Source: Miltoncostaea marina
GTDB taxonomy: Bacteria > Actinomycetota > Thermoleophilia > Miltoncostaeales > Miltoncostaeaceae
Direction of reading: 5' to 3'
DNA length: 64,000 bases
NCBI RefSeq assembly: GCF_018141525.1
Contig: NZ_CP064655.1
Span: 3,132,501 to 3,196,500, forward strand
The position numbers and the translations under genes were made by a program. The notes below the pieces were generated by a model. It had not been told where the DNA came from. It ran no database searches and worked only from the letters and a program-made list of their open reading frames with translations. The first letter of the stretch is position 1, and each line of letters starts with the position of its first letter. Positions 36,165-45,361 of the stretch are shown piece by piece.

Positions 36165-36847
36165 CGCTCGCCGGGGCCGACGGCCGCCACGGCGTCCTGG
36201 AACTCGGACAGGTTGGCGGCGCCGGAGATCGTCCGCTCGCCGCCCGGGCCGCGGACGATGAAGGTCGGCGTCGCGTCGACCTTGTCCTTCGACGCGGCCT
36301 CGGAGCGGTCGAAGAAGCGGCTCGCCACCGCCTCGCCCGCGTAGTCGGCGCGCCACTTCTCGAGGTCGAGGCCGAGCTGGGTGACGACGTCCTCCATCAT
36401 CGCGTCGCTCAGCCAGTCCTGCGTCTCGGGGCCCTGGTTGGCGTAGAGCACCTCGACGAACGACCACATCGCGTCCTGCATGCCGGCGGCCTCCGCGCCG
36501 AGCGCGCCGCGCTCGGAGGAGGCGTTGATGAAGGCGATCGGCCGGAAGGTGAGCTTGGCGTCGCCGTCGCGCACGAACTCGTCGATGAGCTCGATGATCG
36601 TGGTCTCGCTGGCGAGCTTGCACGCCGGGCAGGAGATGTCGCCGTACTCGATGATCTCCACCGGCGCGTCGGCCTCGCCGAGCGTGTTGCCGTCCTGCGG
36701 GATGCCCTCGAGCGTGGTCTGCACCTGCTCGACGCCCTCGATGCCGGACGAGCCGTCGTCGTCCCCGCCGACGACGGTCACGGCCACGAGCACGGCCGCG
36801 ATCACGACCACCGCCGCGATCGCCCCGATGATGTAGCGCTTGTTCAC
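36161..36847 (-). CDS. DsbA-like thiol oxidase, membrane-anchored
   Basis: 228 aa: N-terminal membrane anchor (residues ~5-27), an acidic linker, then a DsbA-type thioredoxin fold with CPAC at 73-76, helical insertion and the cis-Pro segment DATPTFIV. It faces the outside and introduces disulfides into exported proteins, kept oxidised by the adjoining DsbB. The start is GTG 36847; a TATCTT box lies ~60 nt upstream. Confidence 0.88.
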   Translation of the reverse strand: MNKRYIIGAIAAVVVIAAVLVAVTVVGGDDDGSSGIEGVEQVQTTLEGIPQDGNTLGEADAPVEIIEYGDISCPACKLASETTIIELIDEFVRDGDAKLTFRPIAFINASSERGALGAEAAGMQDAMWSFVEVLYANQGPETQDWLSDAMMEDVVTQLGLDLEKWRADYAGEAVASRFFDRSEAASKDKVDATPTFIVRGPGGERTISGAANLSEFQDAVAAVGPGER

Positions 36848-36963
36848 GTGTCCGGCCTCTCTCTCGGTCGCCCCCGGATGGGCCGGGCGGGCGCCCGGCC
36901 ACGCGCGAAGATAGCGTGCCGGGCGGCGGTGGCGCGTCCGGCCGCGGGTCTACAGTCCGTGCG
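36848..36963. promoter_or_regulatory. Divergent promoter region between dsbA-like and nurA
   Basis: Contains a perfect 9-bp hairpin (GGCCGGGCG/CGCCCGGCC, 36881-36900) inside the presumed dsbA leader, a TATCTT box for the minus strand near 36908-36913 and the nurA box at 36951-36956. No known operator is recognised. Confidence 0.45.
36951..36956 (+). promoter_or_regulatory. -10 box of the nurA operon, leaderless type
   Basis: TACAGT, 7 nt before the nurA ATG at 36964. It is the only promoter-like box seen before the nurA-herA-sbcD-sbcC run. Confidence 0.5.
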
Positions 36964-37956
36964 ATGGAGCCCGACCGACACGGCCCGCACGTCCTCGTCG
37001 CCGACCCCTCGTACGGGCAGGGCATCGACCCGGCCGAGGCCGAGACCGCCCCGGTCGACGTCGCGGTGGAGGGCCGCCCCTGGCGGCCGGTGGTGCCCAC
37101 GCCCTGCACCCCGGGCGAGCTGGCGTTCATCGACGGCGCCCAGCAGATCGAGGCCTGGCTCACCGTGACGCCCGACGGCCGCCCCGAGGCGCCGCTGCCC
37201 GCGGCCGCGTTCGCGATCGCCGCCGGCGCCGTGCTGGCCGGGCCCTCCGGCCCCGCCCGCGTGGCCGGCCTGCGCTCGCGGCGGCTGGTGCTGACCGTCG
37301 GCGACCGGCGCCTGGAGCTGCCGCCCGGCGGCGGGTTCGCCTGGGAGGCGCGCTGCGGCGCGCCGGGCGAGGCGGCGGGCATCGCGCGGCGGGTCGGCGA
37401 GATGCGCCAGCAGCTCGAGCTGGCCGTGGCCGAGGAGATCGCGGCACCCGACCGGCTCGTGGTGCTCGACGGCCGCCTCTCGTTCATCCGCGACGCGGGC
37501 GGCCCCGTGGTGGGCGCGATCAAGAGCCACCACCGCATGTACCTGCCGCCCGAGCAGGCGCGCGTCGTGGTGGCGCTCGGCGTTGGGCAGCGCACGCCGC
37601 TGTTCGCGATCGGCGACGACCGGCTCTCCTGGTACCAGCGGCTGCCCGGCGTGGGCACCGCGGGCTGGGCCGGCATCCTGCGCGGCGAGGTCGCGCGCTC
37701 GGCCGGCGTCGCGGAGGCCGTCCGGCTGGCCGACCGCGCCGCCTGCGAGCTGCCCCGCTTCGCGGGGCGCCCCCACCGCGACGCGCGGGCGCCGCAGAAC
37801 CTGTCGCCGATCGCGGCGCTCGAGGCGATCCTGCGCCGGCGCATGGGCGAGCGGCGCCTGGCCCTGCGCGCGGTGCGCCGGGCGGCGCTGCGGGCGCGGC
37901 TCGACGACGTGCCGGCCGGGGTGGGGGTGGCCGAGGCCGACCCGCTGGCGGCATGA
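36964..37956 (+). CDS. nurA: NurA-domain 5'-3' nuclease
   Basis: NurA nucleases pair with HerA hexamers to resect DNA ends. 330 aa. The two acidic motifs of the family are visible: Asp57 in LAFIDGAQQIEAW and Asp169 in LVVLDGRLSF, the latter followed by AIKSHHRMYL. A C-terminal NLSPIAALEAILRRRMG segment resembles the end of known NurA domains. ATG 36964 has a TACAGT box 7 nt upstream. It overlaps herA by 4 nt. First gene of a tight run with herA, sbcD and sbcC. Confidence 0.85.
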   Translation: MEPDRHGPHVLVADPSYGQGIDPAEAETAPVDVAVEGRPWRPVVPTPCTPGELAFIDGAQQIEAWLTVTPDGRPEAPLPAAAFAIAAGAVLAGPSGPARVAGLRSRRLVLTVGDRRLELPPGGGFAWEARCGAPGEAAGIARRVGEMRQQLELAVAEEIAAPDRLVVLDGRLSFIRDAGGPVVGAIKSHHRMYLPPEQARVVVALGVGQRTPLFAIGDDRLSWYQRLPGVGTAGWAGILRGEVARSAGVAEAVRLADRAACELPRFAGRPHRDARAPQNLSPIAALEAILRRRMGERRLALRAVRRAALRARLDDVPAGVGVAEADPLAA

Positions 37957-39704
37957 GCGCGAACGGCCCGGGCGACGCCCGGGTGGGCGTCGTGCTGGGG
38001 CACCAGGCGGCCAGCAGCCAGACCTTCCAGGTGGGCCTCGAGCCCGGCCAGTCGCTGCAGGTCGACGACCTGGTGGCGGTCACGACGCCCGACCCCGAGG
38101 CCGACGTCGTCACCTACGGGGTGGTGGTCGAGTCGCGCGCCCTGCACGAGGGCGCCACCATGCCCTCCGACTCCATGGTCATCGCCGCCGGCGAGATGCC
38201 GGGCGAGCTCGTGCGCACCGCCGAGGTGCAGGTGATGCGCGTCGATCCCGAGCGGTGGATCGCCCCCCACCCCGGCCTGCCCGTGCGCCGCGCGCGCGGC
38301 GCCGAGCGCGAGCACGCGCTGTACGAGGACACCATGGACCGGCGCCTGGCCCTGGGCCTGGGGCGCGACGGCGAGCCGGTCAACCTCGACCTGGACTTCC
38401 TCGACGGCACGAAGGGCGGCCACGTCTCGATCTCGGGCATCAGCGGCGTGGCCACGAAGACGAGCACGGCCCTGGCGCTGATCCGCCTGCTGCTCGCCCA
38501 CCCCGACATGCGCCGCCGCGTGCGGGTGCTGCTGTTCAACGTGAAGGGCGAGGACCTGCTGTTCCTCGACCACCGCAACCGCCGCTACGCCGAGCGGGCC
38601 GCCCGCGACGGCCTCGACGCGGCGTGGGCGCGCCTCGGCCTCGCCGACCCCGGCGGCTTCCCCGACGTGGCCTTCTGGGCGCCGCCGCGCCGCGACGACC
38701 ACACGCTGCCGAGCTCCGAGTCGCGCCACGAGGGGGTGAAGGTGTTCGGCTGGACGCCGCACGCCTTCGTGCTGGAGGGGCTGCTGCGCTTCTGCTTCGC
38801 CGACGCCTCCGACATGCGCAGCCAGCTCTCGTTCGTGGAGGAGCGGGTGCGCGGCGAGCTGCTGCGGCGGGCCGTGCCGGTGGCCGGCCACCCCGGCGCG
38901 GTGGGGCTGCTGTCCGGGCCCGCCGAGGGGCCGCCGCGCCGGCGCGAGCCGCGCGCCGCCGGCGAGCTGATGGCCGGCCCGTTCCACGACCTCGACGGGC
39001 TCGTCGCCTTCCTCGTGGAGGAGCTCGACGCGGAGGAGGGCTTCGGCATGTGGACCGGGCGGGCGGCGCCGGGCACGGTGAGCGCCTTCGTGCGCCGGCT
39101 CGAGAGCGCCGCCGCGCGCCTGCGCGGGCTGGTGCGCTCGGACGCCTCGCCCATCCCGCGCGGCGACGCCGCCGCCGACGAGCCGCCCGTCGCGGTGGTG
39201 CACCTCGCCCGGCTGCACGAGTTCGCCCAGCGCTTCGTGGTCGGCACGCTGCTCGCCCAGACCTTCGCCGCCAAGGAGGCCGGCACGCGCGACCCGATCG
39301 AGTTCGTCGTGCTGGACGAGCTCAACAAGTACGCGCCGCGCGACGGCGACTCGCCGATCAAGGAGACGCTGGTCGACATCGCCCAGCGCGGGCGCTCGCT
39401 GGGCGTGATCCTGGTGGGCGCGCAGCAGCAGGCCTCGCTCGTGGCCCCGGAGATCACCCAGAACGCCGCCATCCGCATCGCGGGCCGCCTGGACGCCGCC
39501 GAGGCCGAGCGCGGCGAGTACGGCTGGCTGGGGCCGGCCCAGCGGGCCCGGGCGCGCCTGCTGATGCAGGGGCGGGTGCTCGTGAGCCAGCCGAGCGTCC
39601 CGGCGCCGATCGCGGTCGAGATCCCCTTCCCACCCTGGGCGACCACCTCGGGCGAGGCCGCGCGCGACGAGGTGGCCGAGCGCGCCCTGCGCGAGTTCGG
39701 GTGA
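37953..39704 (+). CDS. herA: HerA-like DNA translocase ATPase
   Basis: FtsK/HerA-class motor that drives NurA along DNA. 583 aa: N-terminal beta-barrel HAS domain (residues ~8-100), then the motor. The P-loop reads GISGVATKTS at ~162-171, with Thr in place of the usual second Gly. Walker B is EFVVLDELNKYA near 450, followed by DIAQRGRSLGVILVGAQQQ with sensor and arginine-finger candidates. I believe the variant P-loop recurs in bacterial HerA relatives, but this needs checking. ATGA overlap with nurA and GTGA overlap with sbcD. Confidence 0.85.
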   Translation: MSANGPGDARVGVVLGHQAASSQTFQVGLEPGQSLQVDDLVAVTTPDPEADVVTYGVVVESRALHEGATMPSDSMVIAAGEMPGELVRTAEVQVMRVDPERWIAPHPGLPVRRARGAEREHALYEDTMDRRLALGLGRDGEPVNLDLDFLDGTKGGHVSISGISGVATKTSTALALIRLLLAHPDMRRRVRVLLFNVKGEDLLFLDHRNRRYAERAARDGLDAAWARLGLADPGGFPDVAFWAPPRRDDHTLPSSESRHEGVKVFGWTPHAFVLEGLLRFCFADASDMRSQLSFVEERVRGELLRRAVPVAGHPGAVGLLSGPAEGPPRRREPRAAGELMAGPFHDLDGLVAFLVEELDAEEGFGMWTGRAAPGTVSAFVRRLESAAARLRGLVRSDASPIPRGDAAADEPPVAVVHLARLHEFAQRFVVGTLLAQTFAAKEAGTRDPIEFVVLDELNKYAPRDGDSPIKETLVDIAQRGRSLGVILVGAQQQASLVAPEITQNAAIRIAGRLDAAEAERGEYGWLGPAQRARARLLMQGRVLVSQPSVPAPIAVEIPFPPWATTSGEAARDEVAERALREFG

Positions 39705-40882
39705 GGCTCCTCCACACCGGCGACTGGCACCTCGGCAAGCGGCTCTACGGCGCCGACCGCGCCGCGGAGGCCGAGGCCGCGCTCGACGAGCTGGTCGCGC
39801 TGGCCGACGCCGAGCGCGTCGACGCGGTGCTCGTGGCCGGCGACCTGCTCGACCGGCGTCTGGTCGACTCGGCGGCGCTCGGCGCGTGCCTGCGGGCGCT
39901 CGAGCGGCTGGCCGAGGTCGCGCCGGTGGTGGCGGTGACCGGCAACCACGACGACCCCGACCTGTGGACGCATCTGGCGCCCTACCTCGCCGCCCGGCGC
40001 ATCCACGTCTCGGGCAGGGTGCGGCCGCCGGCCGAGGCGGTGGCCACGGTCGCGACCGACGCGGGGCCGCTGCACGCCGCGATGCTGCCGTGGGCCGACC
40101 CCGCGCGCATGCAGCTCGGCGGCGGCGCGGCGGCGCGCGACGCCCGGGTGCGCTGGGCCGACGGCGTGGGCGAGCTGGTGCGGCGCTACTCGGCCGAGGC
40201 CGCCGCGCGGCGGCGCGAGGCGGGCGGCGCGGCGGTGCTCGTGGGGCACCTGATGATCGAGCGGGCCCTCGCCGGCGGCGGCGAGCGCGAGCTGACGATG
40301 GGCATCTCGTACGTCGTCTCGTCGGCCGCGCTGCCGGCGGACCTCGACTACATCGCGCTCGGCCACGTGCACCGCCCCCAGCCCCTGCCCGGCGTGGCCG
40401 CGCCCGGCCGCTACTGCGGCAGCCCCATGGCGCTCGACTTCAGCGAGGACAACCACCCCAAGTCGGCCGTCATCGCCGAGGTGGCGGGCGACACCACGAC
40501 CGTCCGCGAGGTGCCGCTGACGGCGGCGGCCCCGCTCGTGCGCATCCGCGGACCGCTCGGCGGGCTGGGCGCGCTCGCGTCGGCCCACCCGGCCGGCGCT
40601 TGGTTCGCGTGCGAGGTCGAGCTCGAGGGGCCGGTCATGGACCTGGTGCGCCAGGTGCGCGACGCGGTGCCGCGCGCGCTGCGCGTGGAGGCCGTCTACC
40701 CGCAGGCCGCGGCGGCGGCCGGGGACGAGGGCGGCGGCGACGGCGGCGACGGGCCGGCGCGCTCGCTGCCCGACCTGTACGCGGAGTGGGTCGCGCGCGG
40801 GGGGCGGGAGCTGACGGCGGCGCGCGCGAGCGCCTTCGCGGCCGCGATCGCGGGGGCCGGCTCGCCCGACGACGAGGGCTGA
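39701..40882 (+). CDS. sbcD: SbcD/Mre11-type exonuclease subunit
   Basis: Mn-dependent nuclease of the SbcCD (Mre11-Rad50) complex, which cuts hairpins and blocked DNA ends. 393 aa with all phosphoesterase motifs: TGDWHLGK, VLVAGDLLDRR, VTGNHDDP, VGHLMIERA and ALGHVHRPQ. A C-terminal capping region follows, with an acidic Gly-rich insert (GDEGGGDGGDG). GTG 39701 overlaps herA; sbcC begins 4 nt after its stop. Confidence 0.93.
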   Translation: MRLLHTGDWHLGKRLYGADRAAEAEAALDELVALADAERVDAVLVAGDLLDRRLVDSAALGACLRALERLAEVAPVVAVTGNHDDPDLWTHLAPYLAARRIHVSGRVRPPAEAVATVATDAGPLHAAMLPWADPARMQLGGGAAARDARVRWADGVGELVRRYSAEAAARRREAGGAAVLVGHLMIERALAGGGERELTMGISYVVSSAALPADLDYIALGHVHRPQPLPGVAAPGRYCGSPMALDFSEDNHPKSAVIAEVAGDTTTVREVPLTAAAPLVRIRGPLGGLGALASAHPAGAWFACEVELEGPVMDLVRQVRDAVPRALRVEAVYPQAAAAAGDEGGGDGGDGPARSLPDLYAEWVARGGRELTAARASAFAAAIAGAGSPDDEG

Positions 40883-40885
40883 CGG

Positions 40886-43635
40886 GTGCGGCCGCTCGAG
40901 CTGGAGCTGACGGCGTTCCGGTCGTACGACCGGGCCACGGTGGACCTGCGCGGCCACGACCTGGTCGTGATCAGCGGCGACACCGGCGCGGGCAAGACCT
41001 CGCTGCTCGACGCGATCGCGTTCGCGCTCTACGGCCGCACGCCCGAGAAGGTCCCGGCGCGCGACCTGCTCACCCTGGGGCGCACCCACGGCGAGGTGCG
41101 GCTCACCTTCGCGGCGCGCGGCGAGGTCTGGCGCATGACGCGCCGCTACGGCCCCGAGGCGCCCGACCCGGCGCACGTGCTGGAGCGCCTCGACGGCGAC
41201 GGCGGGGCCTCGCTCGAGACGATCGGCGGCGAGGAGGCCTGCGCGGCCCGGCTCGCCGGCGTCGTGGGGATGAGCTTCGAGGCCTTCACGAGCGCCGTGC
41301 TGCTGGCCCAGGGCCGCTTCGCGGCCTTCCTCGGCGCCCGGCCGGCGGAGCGCGACGCGATCCTGCGCGAGCTGTTCGGCGTCGCCTCGCTCGACGGCGC
41401 GCGCCAGGCGGCGCAGGGGCACGCCGCCGCCGCCGAGCGCGCCGCCGAGGTGTGCGAGGCCCAGGCGGCCCACCTGCCCCCCCACGGCCCGGGCGCGCGG
41501 GCCGCGCGGGCGCGCGAGGCGCGGGAGGCGGCGGCGCGGGCCGCCGCGGCGCGGCGCCTGGTGCCGATGGCGGCGGCGGCGCGGCGCGAGGCCGAGCGCG
41601 CCGAGGCGGCGCGCGGCCGGGCCCGCTCCGCCCGGACGGCGGCGCAGGAACTGCCCGACGAGGACGCCGGCCGGCAGCTGCTGGCCCGGCTGGCCGCGGC
41701 CGACGGCGCCGTCGCCGAGGCGCGCGAGCGCCACGCGGCCGCCGAGGCGCGCCGCGAGGCGGCGGCGCGGGCTCGCGCGGAGCTGCAGGCCCGCCACGGC
41801 GGCGCCGCGGCCGAGATCGCGGCGCTGCGCGAGCGGGCGGCGGGGGCGCGCGCCTCGCGCGCGAGCTGCCGGCCCGGCGGGGCGCGCTGGAGGACGCCGG
41901 GCGCGCCCTGGCGGAGCGCCGGGCGGCGCTCGCGGCGCTGCGCGGCGCGCTGGACGCGGCGCGCGCCGAGCGGGCACGGGTCGGCGAGCGCCTGGCGGCC
42001 GTCGAGGCGTGGCGGGCCGAGGAGGCCGCGGCCGCGCGCCGGGCCGCCGCGCGCGCCGACGCCGAGGCCCGGCTCGCCTCGGCCGCCGCGGCGCACGCGG
42101 CGGCCGAGGCGGCGCGGGAGGAGGCCGAGGCCCACGCGCGCCACCTGCACCGCCAGGACCTCGCCGCCGCGCTGCGCGCCGAGCTGGCCGAGGGCGACCC
42201 GTGCCCGGTGTGCGGCGGCACGGTGGGCACCACGGCGGTGGCCACCGGCGACCTGCCGGCCGCCGACCGGTCCCTGGCCGCGGCGCGCGAGCGGGCCGCG
42301 GCGGCCGCGCGCGACCACGCCCGCGCCGAGGAGCGCCTGCGCGCGGCGGCGGCCGAGGACGAGGGCGGGCGGGAGCGGCGCGCGCAGGCCGCGGCCGCGC
42401 TCGAGCGGGCGGGCGTCACCGCCGAGGGGGCGGCCGGGGCCGCAGACGAGGCGGCCGCCCGCGCCGCGCAGCTCGACGCCGCGGTCGCCGAGGCCGAGCG
42501 CGGGCTGCGCGCGGAGGAGACCGCTGTGGCGTCGGAGGACGCCCGCCTGGGCGCGGAGCGCGCCGCCCTGGCGCGCGACGACGGGGAGCTGGCCGGCGCG
42601 CGCGCGTCGCTCGGCGCGTGGGCGGCCCACGAGGACCCCGCGGCCGCGCTCGGCGCGGCGCTCGAGGAGATCGCCGCCGCCGAGCGGGCGGCCGAGGCGG
42701 CGTCGGACGACGCGGCCCGGGCGGCGGCCGAGGCCGGCCGCGCCCGCGAGGTGGCCGACGGCCTGCGCGCGGGCCCGGTGGCCGACCTCCGCACCACGGC
42801 GGCGCGGGTGGCGGCGCGCGGGTCGCTGGAGCCGCCCGCGGCGGGCCTGGACGCCGCTGCGCTCGTCGACGCCGCGGTGCGGCTGCGCCGGGCGGCGCTG
42901 GAGGCGGCGGCGCGGCACGACGCGGCGGCGGCCCGCGCCGACGACGCCGCCGCCGCCGCGCGCGACGACCTGCTGGCCGCCGGCGCCCCGCTCGGCGTCG
43001 GCGACCCCGCGCAGGCGGAGGGCGCCGTGCGCCGCCTGACGGCCGAGCGCGACGCCGCCCGCGCGGGGCTGGCGCGCGCGGAGGAGGCCGCCGCCTCGGC
43101 GCGCCGCCTGGCCGGCGAGGCGGCCGCGGCCCGCGCCGAGGCCGACGTGCACCGGCAGGTGGCGAACGACCTGCGCGCCGACCGCTTCCCGCGCTATCTG
43201 CTCAACCGCTTCGGCGAGCGCCTGGCGGTGGGCGCCTCCGCCCGGCTGCAGGAGCTGACCGCCGGCGCGTACCGCTTCTCGGGGCGCGACAAGGACGCGC
43301 TGGCCGTCGTCGACATGCGCCGCGGCGAGCGGCCGCGCCCGGCGTCGACGCTGTCGGGCGGCGAGCGCTTCCTCGCCAGCCTCGCGCTGGCCCTCGGCCT
43401 GTCCGACATCGCCGCAGAGTCGGGCGGGCGGCTCGACTGCCTGTTCCTCGACGAGGGCTTCTCCACGCTGGACGCCGACTCGCTGGAGCAGGCGCTGTCG
43501 GGGGTGGAGCGGCTGGCCGGCGACGGCCGCCTGATCGGCGTGATCACGCACCTGCCGGGCGTGGCCGACCGGCTCGGCGCGGCGATCCACGTGCGGAAGG
43601 ACCCCGGGGGCTCCAGTCGAATCGTGGAGCCATGA
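40886..43635 (+). CDS. sbcC: SbcC/Rad50-type ATPase, with an apparent frameshift
   Basis: SMC-like ATPase partner of SbcD. Reading from GTG 40886: Walker A SGDTGAGKTS, Q-loop LLAQGRFAAFL, then Ala/Arg/Glu-rich coiled coil. Between about 41846 and 41866 the coding frame shifts by one base; the second frame then continues through the coiled coil, the zinc hook CPVCGG, signature LSGGERF, Walker B CLFLDEGFSTLD and VITHL to the stop at 43635. One missing base would restore a ~916-aa protein. All functional motifs survive on both sides, so I favour a sequence error or a very recent lesion. ATGA overlap with the next gene. Confidence 0.85.
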
Positions 43636-44042
43636 CGCGAGCCTCCCAGTGGATCACCTTCGTCCTGGCGAACCTCGTCGCGATCGGCGTGGTGCTGCAG
43701 GTCTACTTCATCGCCTCGTACTTCTTCGGCGCCGGCGAGGACGCCCTCGACATCCACGAGGGGCTCGGCGGCGCGGTGCACGGGGTGGAGATCCTCGTCT
43801 TCCTCGCCGCCATCGGCGCCTTCTGGAAGCGCTGGGGGCTCGTGGGCCTGGCGCTCGCGCTGCCGGTCGTCGGGACGATCCAGCTCGCCTTCGCGGAGTC
43901 CGACGAGGGCTGGGTCGGCGGCCTGCACGGCCTGTTCGCGGTCGCGGTGCTCGTGATCGCCGCGGTGGTCGGCCACCGGGCGATGCACGCGCTCGGCATC
44001 GGCCGCGGCGCCGGCGCGGACCGCATGCCGCCCGCCGCCTAA
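43632..44042 (+). CDS. Four-helix membrane protein of unknown function
   Basis: 136 aa with four hydrophobic segments: ITFVLANLVAIGVVLQVYFI, HGVEILVFLAAIGAF, LVGLALALPVVGTIQLAF and GLFAVAVLVIAAVVG. The layout resembles DUF6220-type proteins, function unknown. ATG 43632 overlaps the sbcC stop, so it is translated with the resection genes, although a membrane role there is not obvious. The deleted IS481-type element begins 5 nt after its stop. Confidence 0.65.
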   Translation: MTRASQWITFVLANLVAIGVVLQVYFIASYFFGAGEDALDIHEGLGGAVHGVEILVFLAAIGAFWKRWGLVGLALALPVVGTIQLAFAESDEGWVGGLHGLFAVAVLVIAAVVGHRAMHALGIGRGAGADRMPPAA

Positions 44043-44047
44043 ACGTT

Positions 44048-44780
44048 GACCACACACCTGCGCGACACCTGGTCGCAAAGGTCCGGGCCTCCGAGGCAGG
44101 GTTGGGGTGCGAACTCCACCCGGCCCAGAGGAGGCCCGGATGCTCACCGTAACCGAGCGGCCCAGGCGAAAGCGCCCGTCCTGGGAATCGCGCTGCGAGA
44201 TCGTCGCGAAGGTGCGCTCGATGGGATGGCGCGCCGAGGCGGCACGCAGCCAGGAGGTTCACCGGGCGACCGTCTACCGCCTGCTCGCCCGCGATGACGA
44301 GGGCGGTTGGGCCGGCCTGGTCGATCGCCGGCCGGTGCCCCGCCACCAGCCGCGCCGGCTGGCGGCCGAGCTCGCGGGTCGGATCGTGAACGCGCGCCGG
44401 GCGAGTCGGTACGGGGGCCGAGCACTCCTGCGCCTTCCTCGAGCGCGCCGTGGCCTGGTTCGCGGCCGCGCACGGGATCCGCATCGAGCGCGTCCTCACC
44501 GACAATGGGCACGCGTACCGCTCGCACCCCTGGCGCCATCTCTGCCTGGCGCTCGACATCGGGCGCCGGCGCACCCTGCCCTACACGCCCCGCACCAACG
44601 GCAAGGCCGAGGCCTTCATCGGCACCGCCCTGCGCGAGTGGGCCTACCGCTACGCCGATCCGACCAGCGCCCACCGCACCCGGGCCCTCTCAGGCTGGGT
44701 GCGGTGGTACAACCGACGTCGTCCCCAGAGCTCGCTCGGCAACCGGCCGCCGGTCAGCCGTGTCGCGCAGGTCCGTGGTC
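44048..44780 (+). mobile_element. Internally deleted IS481-family element with both inverted repeats
   Basis: 733 bp bounded by 21-bp terminal inverted repeats, left GACCACACACCTGCGCGACAC (44048-44068, shown one base over the core) and right at 44760-44780, identical at 19 of 21 positions. Between them lie the two ends of one transposase gene; the middle is missing. No exact target duplication is visible in the flanks. It cannot make its own transposase but could be moved by an intact relative. Confidence 0.8.
44140..44780 (+). pseudogene. IS481-type transposase remnant
   Basis: From ATG 44140 the N-terminal HTH is readable (KRPSWESRCEIVAKVRSMGW, VHRATVYRLLARDDEGG, LVDRRPVPRHQP) up to ~44415. 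There it jumps frame into the late integrase core: CAFLERAVAWFAAAHGIRIE, LTDNGHAYRSH with the second catalytic Asp, YTPRTNGKAEAFIGTALREW with the Glu, and WVRWYNRRRPQSSLG. About 120-150 residues holding the first catalytic Asp are gone, so it is inactive. The original stop is also lost. Confidence 0.8.
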
Positions 44781-44811
44781 GGATCACCGAGACCGCCGTC
44801 CCGCGCGCCGA

Positions 44812-44847
44812 CCGGGGACGGCGGCGGGCGGGCGGCCGCCGTCCCGG
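44812..44847 (-). terminator. GC-rich hairpin downstream of the cupin gene
   Basis: CCGGGGACGGCGGC pairs with GCCGCCGTCCCGG, 13 bp with one bulged base and a 9-nt loop, 30 nt past the cupin stop on the minus strand. There is no T-run, so a U-less terminator or insulating hairpin. Confidence 0.4.
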
Positions 44848-44876
44848 GCTCGCGGCGGGCATCGCCGGGGTGGGCC

Positions 44877-45236
44877 CTATGCCCTGGCGTACTGCGCGTA
44901 GCCGCCGAAGTCGATCGCGACGCACGGCTCGTCGCCGACAGTCCAGGCATCGTGACCGGGCTCGATCGCGGCCACGTCGCCGGGGCCGAACTCGGCCTCG
45001 GCGCCGTCCGCCATGCGCACGGCCATCCGACCCGAGACGCAGTAGAGCAGGTGGGTCGCCTCGCAGCTCCCCGTGCCCGCGATCGGCTTGACGTGCTCGG
45101 ACCAGCGCCAGCCCGGCTCGAAGACGCCCCGCAGCACGGGGTGCCCGCCGACGGTCACCACCTCCGCCCTGCCGTTGGCGGTGAACGGCCGCGTCTCTTC
45201 CGGCGCCTCGAAGTTCTTGATCTCCATGGTCGCCAT
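44877..45236 (-). CDS. Cupin-domain protein
   Basis: 119-aa single-domain cupin. Motif 1: WRWSEHVKPIAGTGSCEATH; motif 2: GDVAAIEPGHDAWTVGD. The metal-ligand set looks incomplete, with His in SEHV and in PGHDAW, so a binding rather than catalytic role is possible. ATG 45236 has a GGGGGCGAG ribosome site; an internal ATG at 45227 is an alternative. Ligand unknown. It sits alone between the IS remnant and the transporter. Confidence 0.78.
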   Translation of the reverse strand: MATMEIKNFEAPEETRPFTANGRAEVVTVGGHPVLRGVFEPGWRWSEHVKPIAGTGSCEATHLLYCVSGRMAVRMADGAEAEFGPGDVAAIEPGHDAWTVGDEPCVAIDFGGYAQYARA

Positions 45237-45361
45237 GCTCGCCCCCTCGTGCAGCCGAGCGGGCGCGCAGGCCCGCGCGGCGCGTGTCGTCGATCATGCG
45301 CACGACGCCCGGCGGCGCGCAAGCCGGCCCCGTGCGCCCCGGGGGCGCCGTCGCCTGGGCG

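Noticed and set aside
36964-44042. Calling the NurA-HerA operon a proven anti-phage system
   Set aside because: No SIR2, DUF4297 or other known defence effector is present and the flanking genes are housekeeping-like, so repair is the more cautious reading.
44781-45091. Continuation of the IS481 transposase frame beyond the right inverted repeat
   Set aside because: The frame stays open by chance in GC-rich DNA and runs antisense into the cupin gene; the family's homology ends at the terminal repeat.
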